Shown here piece after piece: positions 1 to 11,329 of a stretch of 64,000 bases of DNA. Source of the DNA: Temnothorax longispinosus (lineage: Eukaryota > Arthropoda > Insecta > Hymenoptera > Formicidae); the NCBI RefSeq assembly GCF_030848805.1, contig NC_092363.1:14416600-14480599 (forward strand). Reading direction: 5' to 3'. Position numbers and translations under genes: made by a program. The notes under the pieces are model-generated. The model worked only from the letters and a program-made list of their open reading frames with translations, was not told where the DNA came from and did not search any database. Every line of letters starts with the position of its first letter. Position 1 is the stretch's first letter.

Positions 1-73
1 CGGCTTGCCAAAAATGTGTGTGCCGTAAGACGGCTCTCCAAAGATGTGTTTGCCGTAAGACGGCTTGACTGAC
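1..73. repeat. 30-bp tandem repeat, window edge
   Basis: Two 30-bp units (1-30 and 31-60) differ at a few positions, and a partial third starts at 61. Each ends in GCCGTAAGA followed by CGGCT. The array probably continues left of the window. I see no gene in the remaining bases before the LTR at 183. Confidence 0.7.
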
Positions 74-182
74 AATGATCCTCTCCGCGGTCCTGCAATG
101 TGCCGCGGGCGAATAGTTGTTCCCTTTTTGGGGAGAGCGGATGCCGTCGGCGGATGGGCGATGGCAGCACCGATAGGTGAAT

Positions 183-407
183 TGTGGCGACCAAGCCACG
201 CCATTGGCCGAGACGACCAGCCAATAGGATCAACGTCACGAGCGCCGTACTACGCGGCCTCGCTACACTCGTTTTACAAACGTTTGAGTTAGCGCTCACT
301 TGTTTAACTAAAAGTCTCTCGGCGCGCACGCGACTGCTTGTACTTATCTGAGAAATATATTTGAGTCAAACTGTAAAGAGTGTAATCCTTTCCGTATAGA
401 CCCCACA
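183..407 (+). repeat. 5' LTR of Gypsy-1
   Basis: Begins TGTGGCGACC and ends CCCCACA. It matches 4690-4914 over its full length with about five substitutions and no indels. Confidence 0.95.
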
Positions 408-412
408 CGTCT

Positions 413-428
413 AAGTGACCCCGACGTG
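413..428 (+). other. primer-binding site of Gypsy-1, tRNA-Trp-like
   Basis: Starts five bases after the 5' LTR. The 14 bases 415-428 (GTGACCCCGACGTG) are complementary to the 3' end of animal tRNA-Trp as I remember it; the two outermost bases do not match the TG expected opposite the CCA end. The tRNA assignment is from memory. Confidence 0.6.
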
Positions 429-575
429 GGGCGAGCGTGCGGAATTCGCTTCGTCGCAAAATTGTGAGTCGCGGACATTGAACATTGCGAGACCGAACCT
501 TCTTTCCATCGCACGTTTCTGTTTTCTCGCCGCGCAGAGACAGAAATACTCTTCAGAGGTCAAGTTTGGTGCGCG

Positions 576-1553
576 ATGCCATTAGATCGTTCACCACCTC
601 GAGGCAACGACATGGGGGAGAAGCAGACAGCAGGAGAGGGGCAGCACACCCTCGTCACCATCCTCGACGAAGCAAACCCGGCGGGAGCTTCGCAAATAGG
701 TTTGAATACTCATAGCGGTTCGTTTCGCGTACACGACAACGCGTTCCGCGCACATAACGATTCGGACGATCCAGGCGCGCAAGCCTACGCGATACGCGCA
801 GTGAAAACGTGCATGTTCTGGCGCGATCACGCTAAAACTTGGTTTACACAAACTGTGCATAACATTAGATCGGACGAACTCAAGTTTTGTTTAGTAGTAG
901 ACAATCTGGACAAAGAGTCAATGCTCGAAATAGCCGATATTATCGAAGCGCCACCGGCCGCTGACAAGTACCAAATGTTAAAAGATACGCTCATTTCCCG
1001 GTTAACAGATTCAGACAAAAAGCGTTTGAAAAAGTTGCTCACGGGCGGCGAACTCGGTGATCGAAAGCCCTCCCATTTGCTACGCGAGATGCGGTGTCTC
1101 ACGAATAATTCCGTGGACGAAAAACTCCTACAAACTCTCTGGTTACAGCGCATGCCCACAAGAATACAGGAGCTTTTGGCGGTAGCGGAAGGAGTAAGTC
1201 TGGACAAGTTAGCCGAGCTGGCCGATAAAGCCATCGAGAGAACTTTACCCTCCGTCTCAGCAGTTGAAGCCCCGTCCACAGCCTCAGACCCGACGTTGCC
1301 CTCCGCAATCGAGAAATTAGCGCAGCAGATCGAACGCCTCACCGCGGACAGGAATGGAAACCGACGCTCTCGTTCTAGACAGCGCGAGAGAAGCAAATCT
1401 TGAAACGCCCAACGAAACAAATCGCAGGCGTCAAAACACTGCTATTATCATAAAAAGTTCGGGAAAGACGCCAGAAACTGTTCGCAGCCGTGCTCGTGGA
1501 CAAAAACCAAAACAACCCTTGCGATCAAAGCACCTGAGGAATCGGAAAACTAA
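576..1553 (+). pseudogene. gag: gag of Gypsy-1, interrupted by TGA
   Basis: Structural protein region of the retrotransposon. The open part runs 576-1403 (275 codons). It has an alpha-helical capsid-like segment in its middle and a Glu/Arg-rich end, resembling the Gypsy gag family common in ants and beetles. A second in-frame ATG at 612 could be the real start. A TGA at 1401-1403 stops it, but the same frame stays open to TAA at 1551-1553 and there encodes a Cys/His-rich stretch (His-Cys-Tyr-Tyr-His, then two Cys) typical of the C-terminal part of this gag family. Pol follows in another frame, as is usual for elements that use frameshifting. Confidence 0.85.
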
Positions 1554-1573
1554 TTGGGCCATCTCAACAGGCG

Positions 1574-3520
1574 GTGCACGATGGTCCACCCAGCAGAAAC
1601 CGCCTAATCGTCCAAGATAGAAAAACAGGTGTTTGTTTTCTCATTGACACCGGAGCCGACCTCTCAGTGCTATCTAAAGCATGGAAAGTACGAGGACAAC
1701 AACAATCAACATTAAACCTATTCGCTGCAAACGGCTCTGTCATAGCAACATACGGGACACGAAGACTGCATCTGGACCTAGGTTTACGAAGAGACTTTGG
1801 ATGGAACTTTATAGTTGCCGACGTCGCACAGCCAATCATCGGAGGTGATCTAATTAAGCATTACGGTTTAATTATCGATCTCAAGAGAAAACGCCTCCTT
1901 GACGAACATACAGGATTGCAGCGCCTGTGTCAACTTACCCGCAGCAACTATTCGCACATACGTATCATAAACGGAGACAGTTCTTACAATTTTTTGTTAC
2001 AGAAGTTTCAAGAAATAGCTACATCTAACAAAACCGAAAAAGTTGCGAACACCGGGGTAATGCACCATATAATCACGAAAGGACCGCCTGTAGCCGAACC
2101 AATGCGCAGACTCCCGCCTGAAAAATTTCGCGCAGCCAAAGCCGAATTTGAGAGAATGCTGGCAGCAGGGATATGTCAACGTTCCAGTAGCCAATGGGCA
2201 GCACCGTTACATCTAGTGCCCAAGAAATCGGAGGCCGGAGAAATCGAGTGGAGGCCATGCGGGGACTATCGTCGATTAAACAGCGTAACAGTGCCCGATA
2301 AGTACCCGATAGCGCACATCGCCGACTTCGCATACCGACTCCATGGATGCAAGGTCTTTTTGACGCTCGATTTAGTTCGTGCTTATCACCAGATACCAAT
2401 AGCCCCGGAGGATCAACCGAAAACAGCGATTATAACTCCTTTTGGACTGTTCGAGTTCAAAATAATGACATTTGGCCTTAAAAACGCTGCTCAATCGTTT
2501 CAAAGGTTTATGGACGGCGTCGTTCGCGGATTAGATTTCGTGTTTATATACATCGACGACATCCTTGTCGCGTCCCGAGACCACGAACAACATAAAAAGC
2601 ATCTTCGTATTTTATTCGAAAGGTTGCAACGATACAACGTAACGATTAATCCTGCGAAATGTCAACTCGGCAAATCTTCTGTTACTTATTTAGGATACCT
2701 GATAGACGAAAGAGGTTCGCAGCCACTGCCGGAACGAGCGGAGACAATCAGGGATTACACACAACCCAAAACGATTTTGGAACTTCGCCGTTTTTTAGGC
2801 ATCGTGAACTTTTATCGACGGTTCTGCAAAAACGCGGCTAAAGTATTGGCCCCGCTACACGATCTCATTCAGGGTGCAAAACGGAAGGACAATCGACCCG
2901 TGGCGTGGACAGCAGAAACGGTGGAGGTTTTCAACAGTGCCAAACAACTTTTAGCTGACGCTACCTTGATCGTACATCCTCGCAAAGGAGCAAATCTTAC
3001 AATCACCACTGATGCTTCAGATGTAGCAATGGGCGCCACTCTCGAACAAGAAAGCGAAGGAACGTGGGAACCTCTCGGTTTCTTCTCTCGGAAGTTTACG
3101 GAGACGCAGAGAAAATATAGCGCGTACGACAGAGAGCTTACGGCGGCATACCAAGCAGTGAAATATTTCAGTCCGTGGATCGAAGGACGAAATTTGTTTC
3201 TGAAGACAGACCATAAACCCCTTACCTATGCATTGCAACAGCGTTCGGATAAGGCATCACCACGACAATGGAGACAGCTCGACTTCATAGGGCAGTACAC
3301 AACAAAAATCGTGTTTGTGAAAGGAACAGACAACGAAGTAGCAGACGCCCTGTCACGTCTCAACGCGGTAAACCTGCCGACCATCATCGACACGCAAGAA
3401 ATCGCAAACGCTCAAAAAGAAGACGAAGAGCTACAAGCCATCCTCGAATCAGACTCCGCATTAAAACTTAAAAAACTTAGAATCGACGATTCAGAAGACG
3501 TCGTATATTGTGATATCTAA
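1574..3520 (+). pseudogene. pol: pol part 1 of Gypsy-1: protease, reverse transcriptase, RNase H
   Basis: 648 codons. The aspartic protease motif LIDTGADLSVL is near residue 23. Reverse transcriptase follows, with TPFGLFEFKIMTFGL and the catalytic YIDDILVAS near residue 330. RNase H follows with TDASDVAMG near residue 478 and a TDHKPL motif. The frame ends at TAA (3518-3520), but the same frame continues at once into integrase sequence, so this is a single nonsense change inside pol, not the natural end. With the protease DTG and polymerase DD residues present, decay looks recent. Confidence 0.93.
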
Positions 3521-4586
3521 ACGCCGGATATTCGTCCATACTTACCCAAAGCACTACGTCGTCGTACCTTCGACGTCGTACACAACTGCGCTCACCCAAG
3601 CGGACGCGTCACCAAGAAAATGATTCAGAAGAGATTCGTGTGGCCGAACATGGCAAATGACATAACCGGATGGGCTCGTACATGCCTACAAGCGCAACAA
3701 GATTTCAAAGCATGTGCATTCCAAAGTTCAACACATCCCTGTGCCTTCATCACGCTTCAGGCACGTACATGTGGACATAATCGGGCCTCTTCCAACCTCA
3801 GAAGGCTACGCCCACTGCCTTACGATGATCGACCGATATTCGCGATGGCCAGAAGCAGTGCCCATCAAGAACACTTTAGCAGACGAGATTGTCGACGCCT
3901 TTTGGAACACATGGGTGGCACGTTATGGTTCACCCAGAACCATCACTACTGACAGAGGAAGCCATTTCGAGTCGGCCTTGTTCGATTCTTTCGCAAAACT
4001 CTTAGGTTGTTTCAGGTCACGCACCACTGCATACCACCCGACGACGAACGGGTTAATAGAGCGATGGCATCGGACCCTCAAGGCAGCTATTATGTGTCAC
4101 GGCAGTCAGAATTGGACCAAATTGTTACCGACTGTCTTGCTCGGTCTACGAACGAGCATTAAAGAAGACATCAAAGCCTCTGCAGCAGAGATGTTGTACG
4201 GAGAGAATCTCACGCTCCCAGGGGAATTTTTCTTGAATCTGGATGTTCCTACGGACCCAAGCTGTTTCGCTCAGAAGCTACGGGAATATCTGCAGGTAGC
4301 CCGACCTAAACCTACTATCCATCATCAAAAAGAGAAAGTTTTTTTGTTCAAGGATCTGGACACATGCAGCCATGTATTTGTCAGAGTTGACGCTGTCAGG
4401 AGGTCACTTCAGCCACCGTACGAAGGCCCCTATCCAGTGCTAGAACGAAACGACAAGGTCTTCAAAGTATCTATCAAGGGCCAGCCGACCACCGTATCCA
4501 TAGACAGAGTCAAACCGGCCCACCTTGAGAACAATACCTTGCAGGAGCCTATGGTAGGAAGTCAACCACAAGACACCTCTCAATAA
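3521..4586 (+). pseudogene. pol: pol part 2 of Gypsy-1: integrase, frameshifted
   Basis: Continues the pol frame after the TAA. Bases 3521-3700 encode the N-terminal HHCC zinc region; its last Cys-x2-Cys pair reads Cys-Leu-Gln-Ala, so one zinc ligand is lost. A one-base frameshift near 3690-3710 moves the reading into the frame of 3714-4586. That frame has the catalytic core with Asp in HVDIIGPL, Asp in TTDRGSHF and Glu in GLIERWHRTLK, then a GPY-type C-terminal module (PYEGPYPVLER). The core residues are present, but the protein cannot be made in one piece. Confidence 0.9.
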
Positions 4587-4672
4587 GCAAGTACATCCGG
4601 AACTCTAAGAGTTTACCCATCAGGACCTAAAGCCAAGAAAACTTTCAGCTTCGCTCCAGTCGCTCACCCATT

Positions 4673-4689
4673 GAGGGGGGGGGGGGTAG
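4673..4689 (+). other. polypurine tract of Gypsy-1
   Basis: GA followed by a run of G, then TAG, ends directly at the 3' LTR. This is where plus-strand priming is expected in LTR elements. Confidence 0.8.
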
Positions 4690-4914
4690 TGTGGCGACCA
4701 CGCCACGCCATTGGCCGAGACGACCAGCCAATAGGATCAACGTCACGAGCGCCGTACTACGCGGCCTCGCTACACTCGTTTTACGAACGCTTAAGTTAGC
4801 GCTCACTTGTTCAACTAAAAGTCTCTCGGCGCGCACGCGACTGCTTGTACTTATCTGAGAAATATATTTGAGTCAAACTGTAAAGAGTGTAATCCTTTCC
4901 GTATAGACCCCACA
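4690..4914 (+). repeat. 3' LTR of Gypsy-1
   Basis: Same length and ends as the 5' LTR, about 98% identical to it. The sequence after it (AAGTC) does not repeat the 5' flank. Confidence 0.95.
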
Positions 4915-5059
4915 AAGTCGCATAATTCTACTGCTCGCGATCCGCCGACGTTTCACGAAAAATCACAATCGACAATTTTGTAACACTTATTTACAACTAT
5001 ATAAGGCGATACGCCAAACAAATGCAATATTATAAAATAATAAATTTAATTTTTTATAA

Positions 5060-5595
5060 GTTCTAAAGTCTGTCAGCAATTTTTCAGAAATATTACTAAT
5101 GCAATGTTGTATGTAAAACATTCAAAAATATAACGCGTGCAATGTAAACGTAATAATAGTTTTATCATGTATCAGAAATGTTTCTAAACCATTACATCTG
5201 CAATATTGTAGAAATTCACTGCCTGCAATTCAATTTTTTTCATTACCTACGCAATCTTTCAGAAATTTTTTAGAAATATTTTAAATGCAATGTTGCGTTT
5301 GATATGTTACAGAAATATTATTTGTGCAATGCAAACGTAATATTACTTTTATAATGTTTCAGAAATATTTCTGAAATATTGCATTTGCTACATTTTTTTG
5401 CAATATTACAGAAATTTACAAATATTTTAAACACTTTCTGAAAGATTTCAGAAATATTGTTAATGCAATATTATAAAAAACATGATGCAGGTACATTTCT
5501 GAAATATTTCAGATGCATAGTTACAAATGAAATGTTAACAAAATATTTCTGCACCATTTCCGAATATTTCAATATTTCAGCAACATAACATGCCG
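5060..5595. repeat. AT-rich degenerate repeat (TGCAAT / TTCAGAAAT motifs)
   Basis: The motifs TGCAAT and TTCAGAAAT or their complements recur at short intervals. At a larger scale, 5086-5216 and 5270-5416 align as a diverged duplication about 184 bp apart, sharing for example GTGCAATG-AAACGTAAT. No ORF. It separates Gypsy-1 from the second Gypsy fragment and may be an old MITE or satellite fragment. Confidence 0.55.
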
Positions 5596-5794
5596 AGTGG
5601 GATCTTAATTATAATATGACCTTGTATAAATATACAATTAAAAGTTTAACTAAACACTAAATGAAAACGCATCACAAATTAAAACATTACAATCTTAGAA
5701 GGCACATAATTAAGTTTTACATTTTAAGTAAATTTACTAACTATTACATAGAATTCATAATTGAAGTAATAATTTATAACCTATTTATTAACTA

Positions 5795-6732
5795 ATCCGG
5801 AGCCAGATCTTTTGGAGTTATCCAAGGACGAATATTACTAACGTCCCACGTACCCGTATACATTTTTTACGTGTTCTGAAATACTGGAGGATCCGTAACA
5901 ACACATACCGATTATTTCTCAAAACTTTAGTTATCTCATATAGGCCACGGAACTGTGGAATCATCTTTTTACTTACTCCGAGCGTATACTATCAAAATTC
6001 TTTAACATGACCAAATCGCCTTTTACATACTTTTTAGAGGCTTTATGTTTACTATCATACACTTTCTTTTGCTGCTGTTGCGAACGGCCTGTAACAGCTT
6101 GCTCGCGAATATCTTTCAGATTCCGTTCTGTCAAATTAATAGTTCCCTCGAGGAAACTTTTTAAGTTATCCTCGCAATCACCACGTTGATCAAGTCCAAA
6201 AACTATTTGACTTGGACTTTTCCCTGTGGATCTATTAACCGTATTATTAATAGCATATTCTATTTTATGAAAGACTATGTACCATTGTTTGCCTTCTTTA
6301 TTTTCTGCTAATTTAGCGATACTTGGCGCTACAATTCGATTCATTCGTTCAGCTTGCCCGTTTGTTTGTGGAGATCCCGTGGCTATTTTAATGTGATTAA
6401 CATTTTAATTGCGAAGAAAATCTTCAAACTCTTGTGATGTGAATGTTGTGCCTCTATCTGATATTATGTTAATTGGTTTATTATAATTATGGAAGAATTG
6501 TTTTAAACATGTTATGGCTTCACAAGAGTTTGTAGTTTTTGTTGGATACAGTTTGATATATTTTGAGAAGGCATCTACTATTAAAAAGATGTGCTTTTTA
6601 AGAGAAACATGTTTATCAACTGGACCATAATGATCAATATGAATTGTCTCTAAAGGGATATTACCTTTTGGAATAGGGTTTAGATAACCTTCTTTAATAT
6701 ATTTCTGTAGAATTTTAATAATAGATCTTTAA
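5795..6732 (-). pseudogene. pol: Gypsy-2 pol, integrase part
   Basis: Minus-strand integrase of a second Gypsy element. The core shows Asp in HIDHYGP, Asp in ISDRGTTF and Glu in GQAERMNRI, the last inside the longest open piece (5973-6344). A stop codon lies between the second Asp and the Glu near 6408. The C-terminal region (KKMIPQFRGLYEITKVLRNN) runs on to about 5795 through a frameshift. At about 6732 the integrase sequence joins directly to reverse transcriptase sequence, so the DNA between, including the YxDD box and RNase H, is deleted. The element is dead. Confidence 0.85.
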
Positions 6733-7428
6733 AACACTTGCGGTCCGATTTTCAAGCCGAACGGCAAACGAACAAACTCAAATTGGCCAAAAGGAGTTAC
6801 AAATGACGTATATTTAATAGACTCCGGTGACATTGGAATGTGATAGAATCCATCTTTTAAATCTAGCTTAGTAAACCATTTTTTCCCCGCAAAGCGTCAA
6901 GCTGATCCTCAATAAGAGGAAGAGGAAAATTTTCGCTCGCCATTACTTTATTTACAGCACGATAATCTACACACATTCTTATCTGACCTTTTTTTGGGTC
7001 AAGACAATAGAAGATGCATACTCGGATGTACTCGGTCGAATAATTTTTCTTTTCAACAAATCGTCTATTATTTCGCGTACCTTTTCTTTCTCACTATAAC
7101 TTAATCTTCGCGGCCTAAATTGAATTGGTTTACTATCTTTTAGAGTTAACACAGCTTCTATTTGCACGCTTGGTATCTCCGGACGTTTCGGTTTCAAATA
7201 GCAGTTGAAAAAAATATTTATAAAACGTTCACGATATTTGAGCGCCAGATTCGAATTAATATCAATACAGTCAGCTCCTTTAGGCTGGTCAAAATCGATA
7301 TTCAATATTTCTTTAACCGCCTTATCATATTCTAAATCTCTGATTAATTTATATCCGAAAGATTTCAGCGTATCTCTACCAATCAATAAATGGAATTGAC
7401 ATTGTATCATTTGGTACCACTCCAACAA
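6733..7428 (-). pseudogene. pol: Gypsy-2 pol, N-terminal reverse transcriptase
   Basis: Reads on from the protease. The open piece 6979-7428 contains LLIGRDTLKSFGY and PIQFRPRRLSYSEKEKVREIIDDLLKRKII-type residues that lead into reverse transcriptase. Frameshifts follow near 6980 and 6890. The remaining piece, up to TPFGQFEFVRLPFGLKIGPQVF, stops at the deletion junction near 6732. The catalytic YxDD region is absent. Confidence 0.85.
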
Positions 7429-7822
7429 TAACAGATTTACTCATACCATCTATAGTAATACTACCTGCAATAAGGCCCGTTATTTTTAATTTAGAATTAT
7501 TGACTCCTCGATATCTGTTCCAACTAGCATTCGGAATTTTTACTACTACATTATTTACTAAATCTTTTCTAATTAACGTTATGGGACATCCGATATCTAT
7601 CCTAGCAATACAAGAAATGTTGTTACTTCCTTTTACACTCAAATTCACACCTTTTTTAAACTCATCCCTGAGTCCGCTCTGCAAGTCCACCAGGTGAATT
7701 TCCTCATGAGATACCGAGTCATCGTCCAAGTTCGTTTCCTCCTCAGCTGATACCTTTCCGTCATCAACGATTAATCCTACCTGGCGTTCTGTCGTTCTTC
7801 CCTTTGGCGTCGTTTCCTTAGA
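7376..7822 (-). pseudogene. Gypsy-2 protease region, downstream of the BEL insertion
   Basis: Minus-strand open frame from the BEL/Pao insertion point (7823-7827) through a retropepsin-like domain. The catalytic motif reads IDIGCPITLIRK instead of the family D-T/S-G, so the Thr/Ser is replaced by Ile. Its N-terminal end is the continuation of the Gypsy-2 gag at 24848-24852: both ends carry CTGAT next to BEL LTRs. It overlaps the reverse transcriptase frame slightly. Confidence 0.75.
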
Positions 7823-7827
7823 ATCAG
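7823..7827 (-). other. BEL target-site duplication, copy 1 (CTGAT)
   Basis: Reading the minus strand, CTGAT follows the LTR end (CTTAACA). The same five bases precede the other LTR at 24848-24852. Five-base duplications are usual for BEL/Pao elements. Confidence 0.8.
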
Positions 7828-8310
7828 TGTTAAGTGGACCGCTCCGGGTTTTCGCGCGGCGAGTCGAGGACAGTTCAAAATAATTAGGTTCTCGTTTTGT
7901 AAAATGTAACAGTCAATTTATTAAAGTTTGTTACACAGCACTCGCTTTTACACTCGCTCCGATTCGTGGTCCGTTTTCGATGTCGACAATCAGTGTCGCG
8001 TACGAATGGCTAGGGCGCACTTGGCTCACTGAGCTCCCGGCCGGAGCAAGCGAAGCGATCGCGGCCGGAGCTCCGAACTTTTCCGCGAGGAAACTTAGAT
8101 ACATGAGAAACGCTGATTGGCTCCAAATCGTCGAGCGACCAGACCATTGGTCGCTGTACGAGCGATCACGCGATGTGCACCTGTGTTCCGGGCGCGAGCG
8201 AAAACACCAAAAAAACCGGGGAAGGCAAATAAACGCGTTTTGGAGCAAATCGAGCGTTCTCGAATATTCCCAACGCTCGCTTTCACTTTGCGAGCGTTAG
8301 ATTCTCAACA
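7828..8310 (-). repeat. BEL/Pao LTR, 3' copy
   Basis: On the minus strand it begins TGTTGAGAATC at 8310 and ends CTTAACA at 7828 (483 bp). It matches 24853-25337 with about five substitutions and one 2-base indel in a C run, roughly 99% identity. The two LTRs now point in opposite directions, explained by the inversion described in the findings. Confidence 0.93.
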
Positions 8311-8323
8311 TGCCGCCCGCCTC
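8311..8323 (-). other. polypurine tract of BEL/Pao
   Basis: On the minus strand GAGGCGGGCGGCA lies directly before the LTR start at 8310. Confidence 0.6.
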
Positions 8324-8498
8324 GTATTCAACGGAATGCGAAACAAACGGGGTTGAACGAGGTCGCATAAGTGCGCACGCAATGAGAGCTGAAGTCTTAT
8401 GATACATTCACTTATATACACTATATACACTTGAGAGCTTACAATATTTTGCCCAATGTTCTTAAGTCTAATGAGGAACAAAATAGTCTAGTTTAATG

Positions 8499-9581
8499 TT
8501 ATTCTACGGGCTCCGTGGGCCCGATAGACGCCGGTAACCGACAGATCTGTGTTATTGGTCGTTTCAATTCGGAATGTAACGTAATGTAACGATCGACGCG
8601 AACGCGACCGTCAAGTCCGGGATGGACTTGTTGAATTCTTGCAAGTTCCCACTTCGAAGGAGGAAGGAGATTATTTTTTATCAAAACTAACTCGTCAACC
8701 TTGAGATTATCGTGAGATTCGGTCCATTTGGCGCGCTGTTGCAATGAATGTAAGTAGTCCGACGACCAAGAACGCCAGATCTGTTCGACCATGAGTTGCA
8801 CGTGTTGCCATCGCGACAACCGATTCGCATTGATTTCGAGCAATAATTCCTCCGGTACGCTGGTGAGCGGTCGACCGATGAGGAAATGACCAGGCGTCAA
8901 CGCGGTAAAGTCGGACGGATCGTCGCTGTGGGGCGAAATCGGTCGAGAGTTGAGGCACGCCTCTATCTTACATAAAATAGTCACGAATTCCGAGCGAGAC
9001 AGGGTACGAGCACCGATCACCCGCTTGAGGTGGTGCTTAAAACTTTTAACGCCAGCCTCCCAAAGCCCGCCGAAATGTGGTGCCGCCGGGGGCACGAAAT
9101 GCCATTTCACACCGTCATTCGCGAGGATTTCTTTGAGGGAAGGGTCGTTCCTAAGCGAGCGAAAGCTGCATTGTAGCTCGCGATCCGCACCCCGAAAGTT
9201 CGTGCCATTATCGCTGTACATGTTCGATGGCAGTCCGCGTCGACTGACGAACTGATGAAATGCGGCAAGGAATCCCTCGGAGGAGTAATCCTCGACACAC
9301 TCGAGGTGGATCGCTTTAGTGGCAAGACAACCGAAGACCGCCACGTGATGTTTGCTCCCCCTTTGACCACGGCCGACCACGGGGGTAATAATCATCGGTC
9401 CGGCGTAATTTATGCCCGTGTGAGAGAAAGGAGGAGAGGGATTGACTCGGGGATTCGGGAGATCACCCATTAATTGCGTCGGCGTTTTCGCGGAGTATCG
9501 AAGGCAGGTAACACATTTATGGATGTGAGACTTGATCATGCTTATCGCGCCGAAATTATCCAATATGTCTGACGGAGACAT
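8499..9581 (-). pseudogene. pol: BEL/Pao pol, integrase core and C-terminus
   Basis: 360 codons on the minus strand. It has the zinc pair Cys-Val-Thr-Cys near residue 23, Asp in GINYAGPM, Asp in MYSDNGTNF and Glu in GGLWEAGVKSFKHHL. The C-terminal part (NLKVDELVLIKNNLLPPSKWELARI) is the standard BEL/Pao integrase tail and ends naturally 188 bases before the LTR. This piece looks intact, but it is cut off from the rest of pol by a stop and frameshift upstream. Confidence 0.92.
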
Positions 9582-9841
9582 CTAAGCGTGAGTTGTGTCC
9601 CTCCATGGAGGGAGCGTCGGTGAGCTTAATCGATCAAAAGTTCAGAAATATGATGTCGCGGGAGTATGACCGGGTGTCGCTCATTGTAACTCAGCGCTGA
9701 GTTTTCGAGCCGCCCGCCCAGCCGGATTAGTAAATCTTTCCCGATAAATGGGTGGAGAGAGCGTAATGGACTTGTTCTCGATACGGTGGCATGAGCTTTT
9801 AAGGCCTTCAAGTCATCAGGAAAGCAGGTCGCTTGTACCGA
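9582..9841 (-). pseudogene. pol: BEL/Pao pol, linker and N-terminal integrase zinc region
   Basis: Bases 9626-9811 encode HPFIGKDLLIRLGGRLENSALSYNERHPVILP, the BEL/Pao segment just before the integrase zinc finger. Stops or frameshifts on both sides separate it from its neighbours, so the polyprotein is broken here at least twice. Confidence 0.85.
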
Positions 9842-10803
9842 TCAAAGCCAAAAGACCGAAGCTTCGTGGATCTCTTCTGCGGTCAAAGGCGACTTGACGA
9901 TCGTCGATGAGGCGACTTTATTTTTTAAGTTTTGCACAAAACGGCGAATGTACGCGGTAATACGGAGAAGTCGGATCCAGCTCGAGCACGAGGTGGGCAG
10001 CTCCCACTCAGGAGTTGGATCGACGAGATGAACGGTAGCTTTGCGCGCTTCGGAAGATACCGTTTGCAAAATTTCCTTTCCGGTAGGAGTCGGGAGGATC
10101 GGCCACGAGGCCGGGGATTTTCTAAGCCACGGGGGGCCTACCCACCATAATTCATGGTGTACGAGATCGACAACGGTAGAGCCGCGAGAAGCGCAGTCGG
10201 CAGGATTGTCGTGCGTGCGGACGTGCTGCCAACGTACTGACGGAAGACGCGTCTGCACCTCGGAGACGCGGTTCGCGACGTAGGAATTCCATCGCGATGG
10301 ATGTTGCTGAATCCAAGCCAATGCGATTTGGGAGTCAGTCCATCCGAATAATGACGCTTGCGGGAAGCGCAGGGAATTTTTTACCCAATCTAACAACCGA
10401 GTTAATAAAACGACGGCGTTAAGTTCTAATCGTGGAACGCTGACGGTTTTTAACGGCGCGACCTTCGTTTTGGCCGCGAGGAGGGTCACCTGAATATTGG
10501 TGGTAGAATGCACGATTCGAAGGTAAACGACCGCGGCGTAAGCTCGAGTGGACGCGTCCGCGAATCCGTGTAATTCCACTTCGAGTTTATCTTGACGCAT
10601 CCCTGTCCATCGGGGAATGCGTATTTCACAGATATGAGGCAAATCCGTGCAGTAATTAATCCAATGAGGTAAAAGATCGTCGGGGATGGGAGAGTCCCAA
10701 TCAATTTTACGGAGCCAGAGCTCTTGCATCAACATCTTGGCCGCGATGACGATCGGTGACGCCCATCCGAGGGGGTCATATAACCTTGCAATAAATGATA
10801 AAA
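9842..10803 (-). pseudogene. pol: BEL/Pao pol, reverse transcriptase end and RNase H
   Basis: Minus-strand frame with the BEL/Pao landmarks FIARLYDPLGWASPIVI, LHGFADASTRAYAAVVYLR (RNase H), VSVPRLELNAVVLL, LFGWTDSQIALAWI and HVRTHDNPADCASRG. Its upstream edge is the end of P-like element 1; the codons removed by that insertion continue at 17649 (KRSVL-S). It ends with a stop at 9842. Confidence 0.92.
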
Positions 10804-10904
10804 TCACAGTATATACAGTAGCGCAACTCCCTGTCGGCACCTTTGATGTCAGCGTGTACGAAATTCAACTGCACATGCGCGAGCTAAGTAGATAACCAAT
10901 CAAA
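10804..10904 (+). repeat. left terminal inverted repeat, element 1
   Basis: The outer 25 bases match the right end (17624-17648). After a small indel the inner part (CGTGTACGAAATTCAACTGC onward to about 10900) matches again. Confidence 0.88.
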
Positions 10905-11016
10905 GATCTGCTCTTTTTAGCTGAACTTCTTGCACCGTTCATCTTACCTCTTTTTCTCTCTAACGAGGAGAGAGAAAAAGGAAAGATAAATGGTGCAGAA
11001 GCTAAAAGAACAGATC
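10905..11016. repeat. hairpin next to the left TIR of element 1
   Basis: GATCTG-CTCTTTTTAGC at the left returns as GCTAAAAGA-ACAGATC at the right, around a centre of TCTCTCTAAC / GAGGAGAGAG. Imperfect inverted repeat with no ORF. Confidence 0.65.
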
Positions 11017-11044
11017 GCATACTACTGGGGGTCGATTTTGTATC

Positions 11045-11157
11045 TTGGGGGACGAGGTGAAAATTACAAAAGTGAACAGATTTACTAGATTTCGACAAAT
11101 GAAATTGTAGATTCTCTAGTGAATTTGCTCACTTTTGTAATTTTCACCTCGTCCCAA
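11045..11157. repeat. hairpin MITE-like repeat
   Basis: The left arm TTGGGGGACGAGGTGAAAAT and the right arm ATTTTCACCTCGTCCCAA are inverted copies, and the similarity goes on for about 45 bases on each side. Confidence 0.7.
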
Positions 11158-11285
11158 AATGAAAATAATGTAAACAATTAGCTAATCACATAGTATACTT
11201 TATAGACAATAAAAAATATGTCAGAAAATAATTTAAAAAAACATAAAATTATATGAACATCGATTAATATAAAAACTAATATATG

Positions 11286-11329
<44 letters not shown>

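Larger units (their letters stand above)
183..4914 (+). mobile_element. Gypsy-type LTR retrotransposon (Gypsy-1), degraded
   Basis: It has two 225-bp LTRs, a primer-binding site, a gag region, a pol region in the order protease, reverse transcriptase, RNase H, integrase, and a polypurine tract. That domain order is the Ty3/Gypsy order. The LTRs differ at about 5 of 225 positions, so the insertion is fairly recent, yet the coding region carries at least two nonsense codons and a frameshift. No matching target duplication is visible: the 5 bases before the 5' LTR are TGAAT and the 5 after the 3' LTR are AAGTC. Confidence 0.93.

Noticed and set aside
827..1420. 197-codon minus-strand ORF
   Set aside because: Antisense shadow of gag with no domain.
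7931..8356. Several overlapping ORFs of 60-110 codons on both strands
   Set aside because: They lie in the BEL LTR and reappear in the other LTR; GC-rich non-coding sequence explains them.
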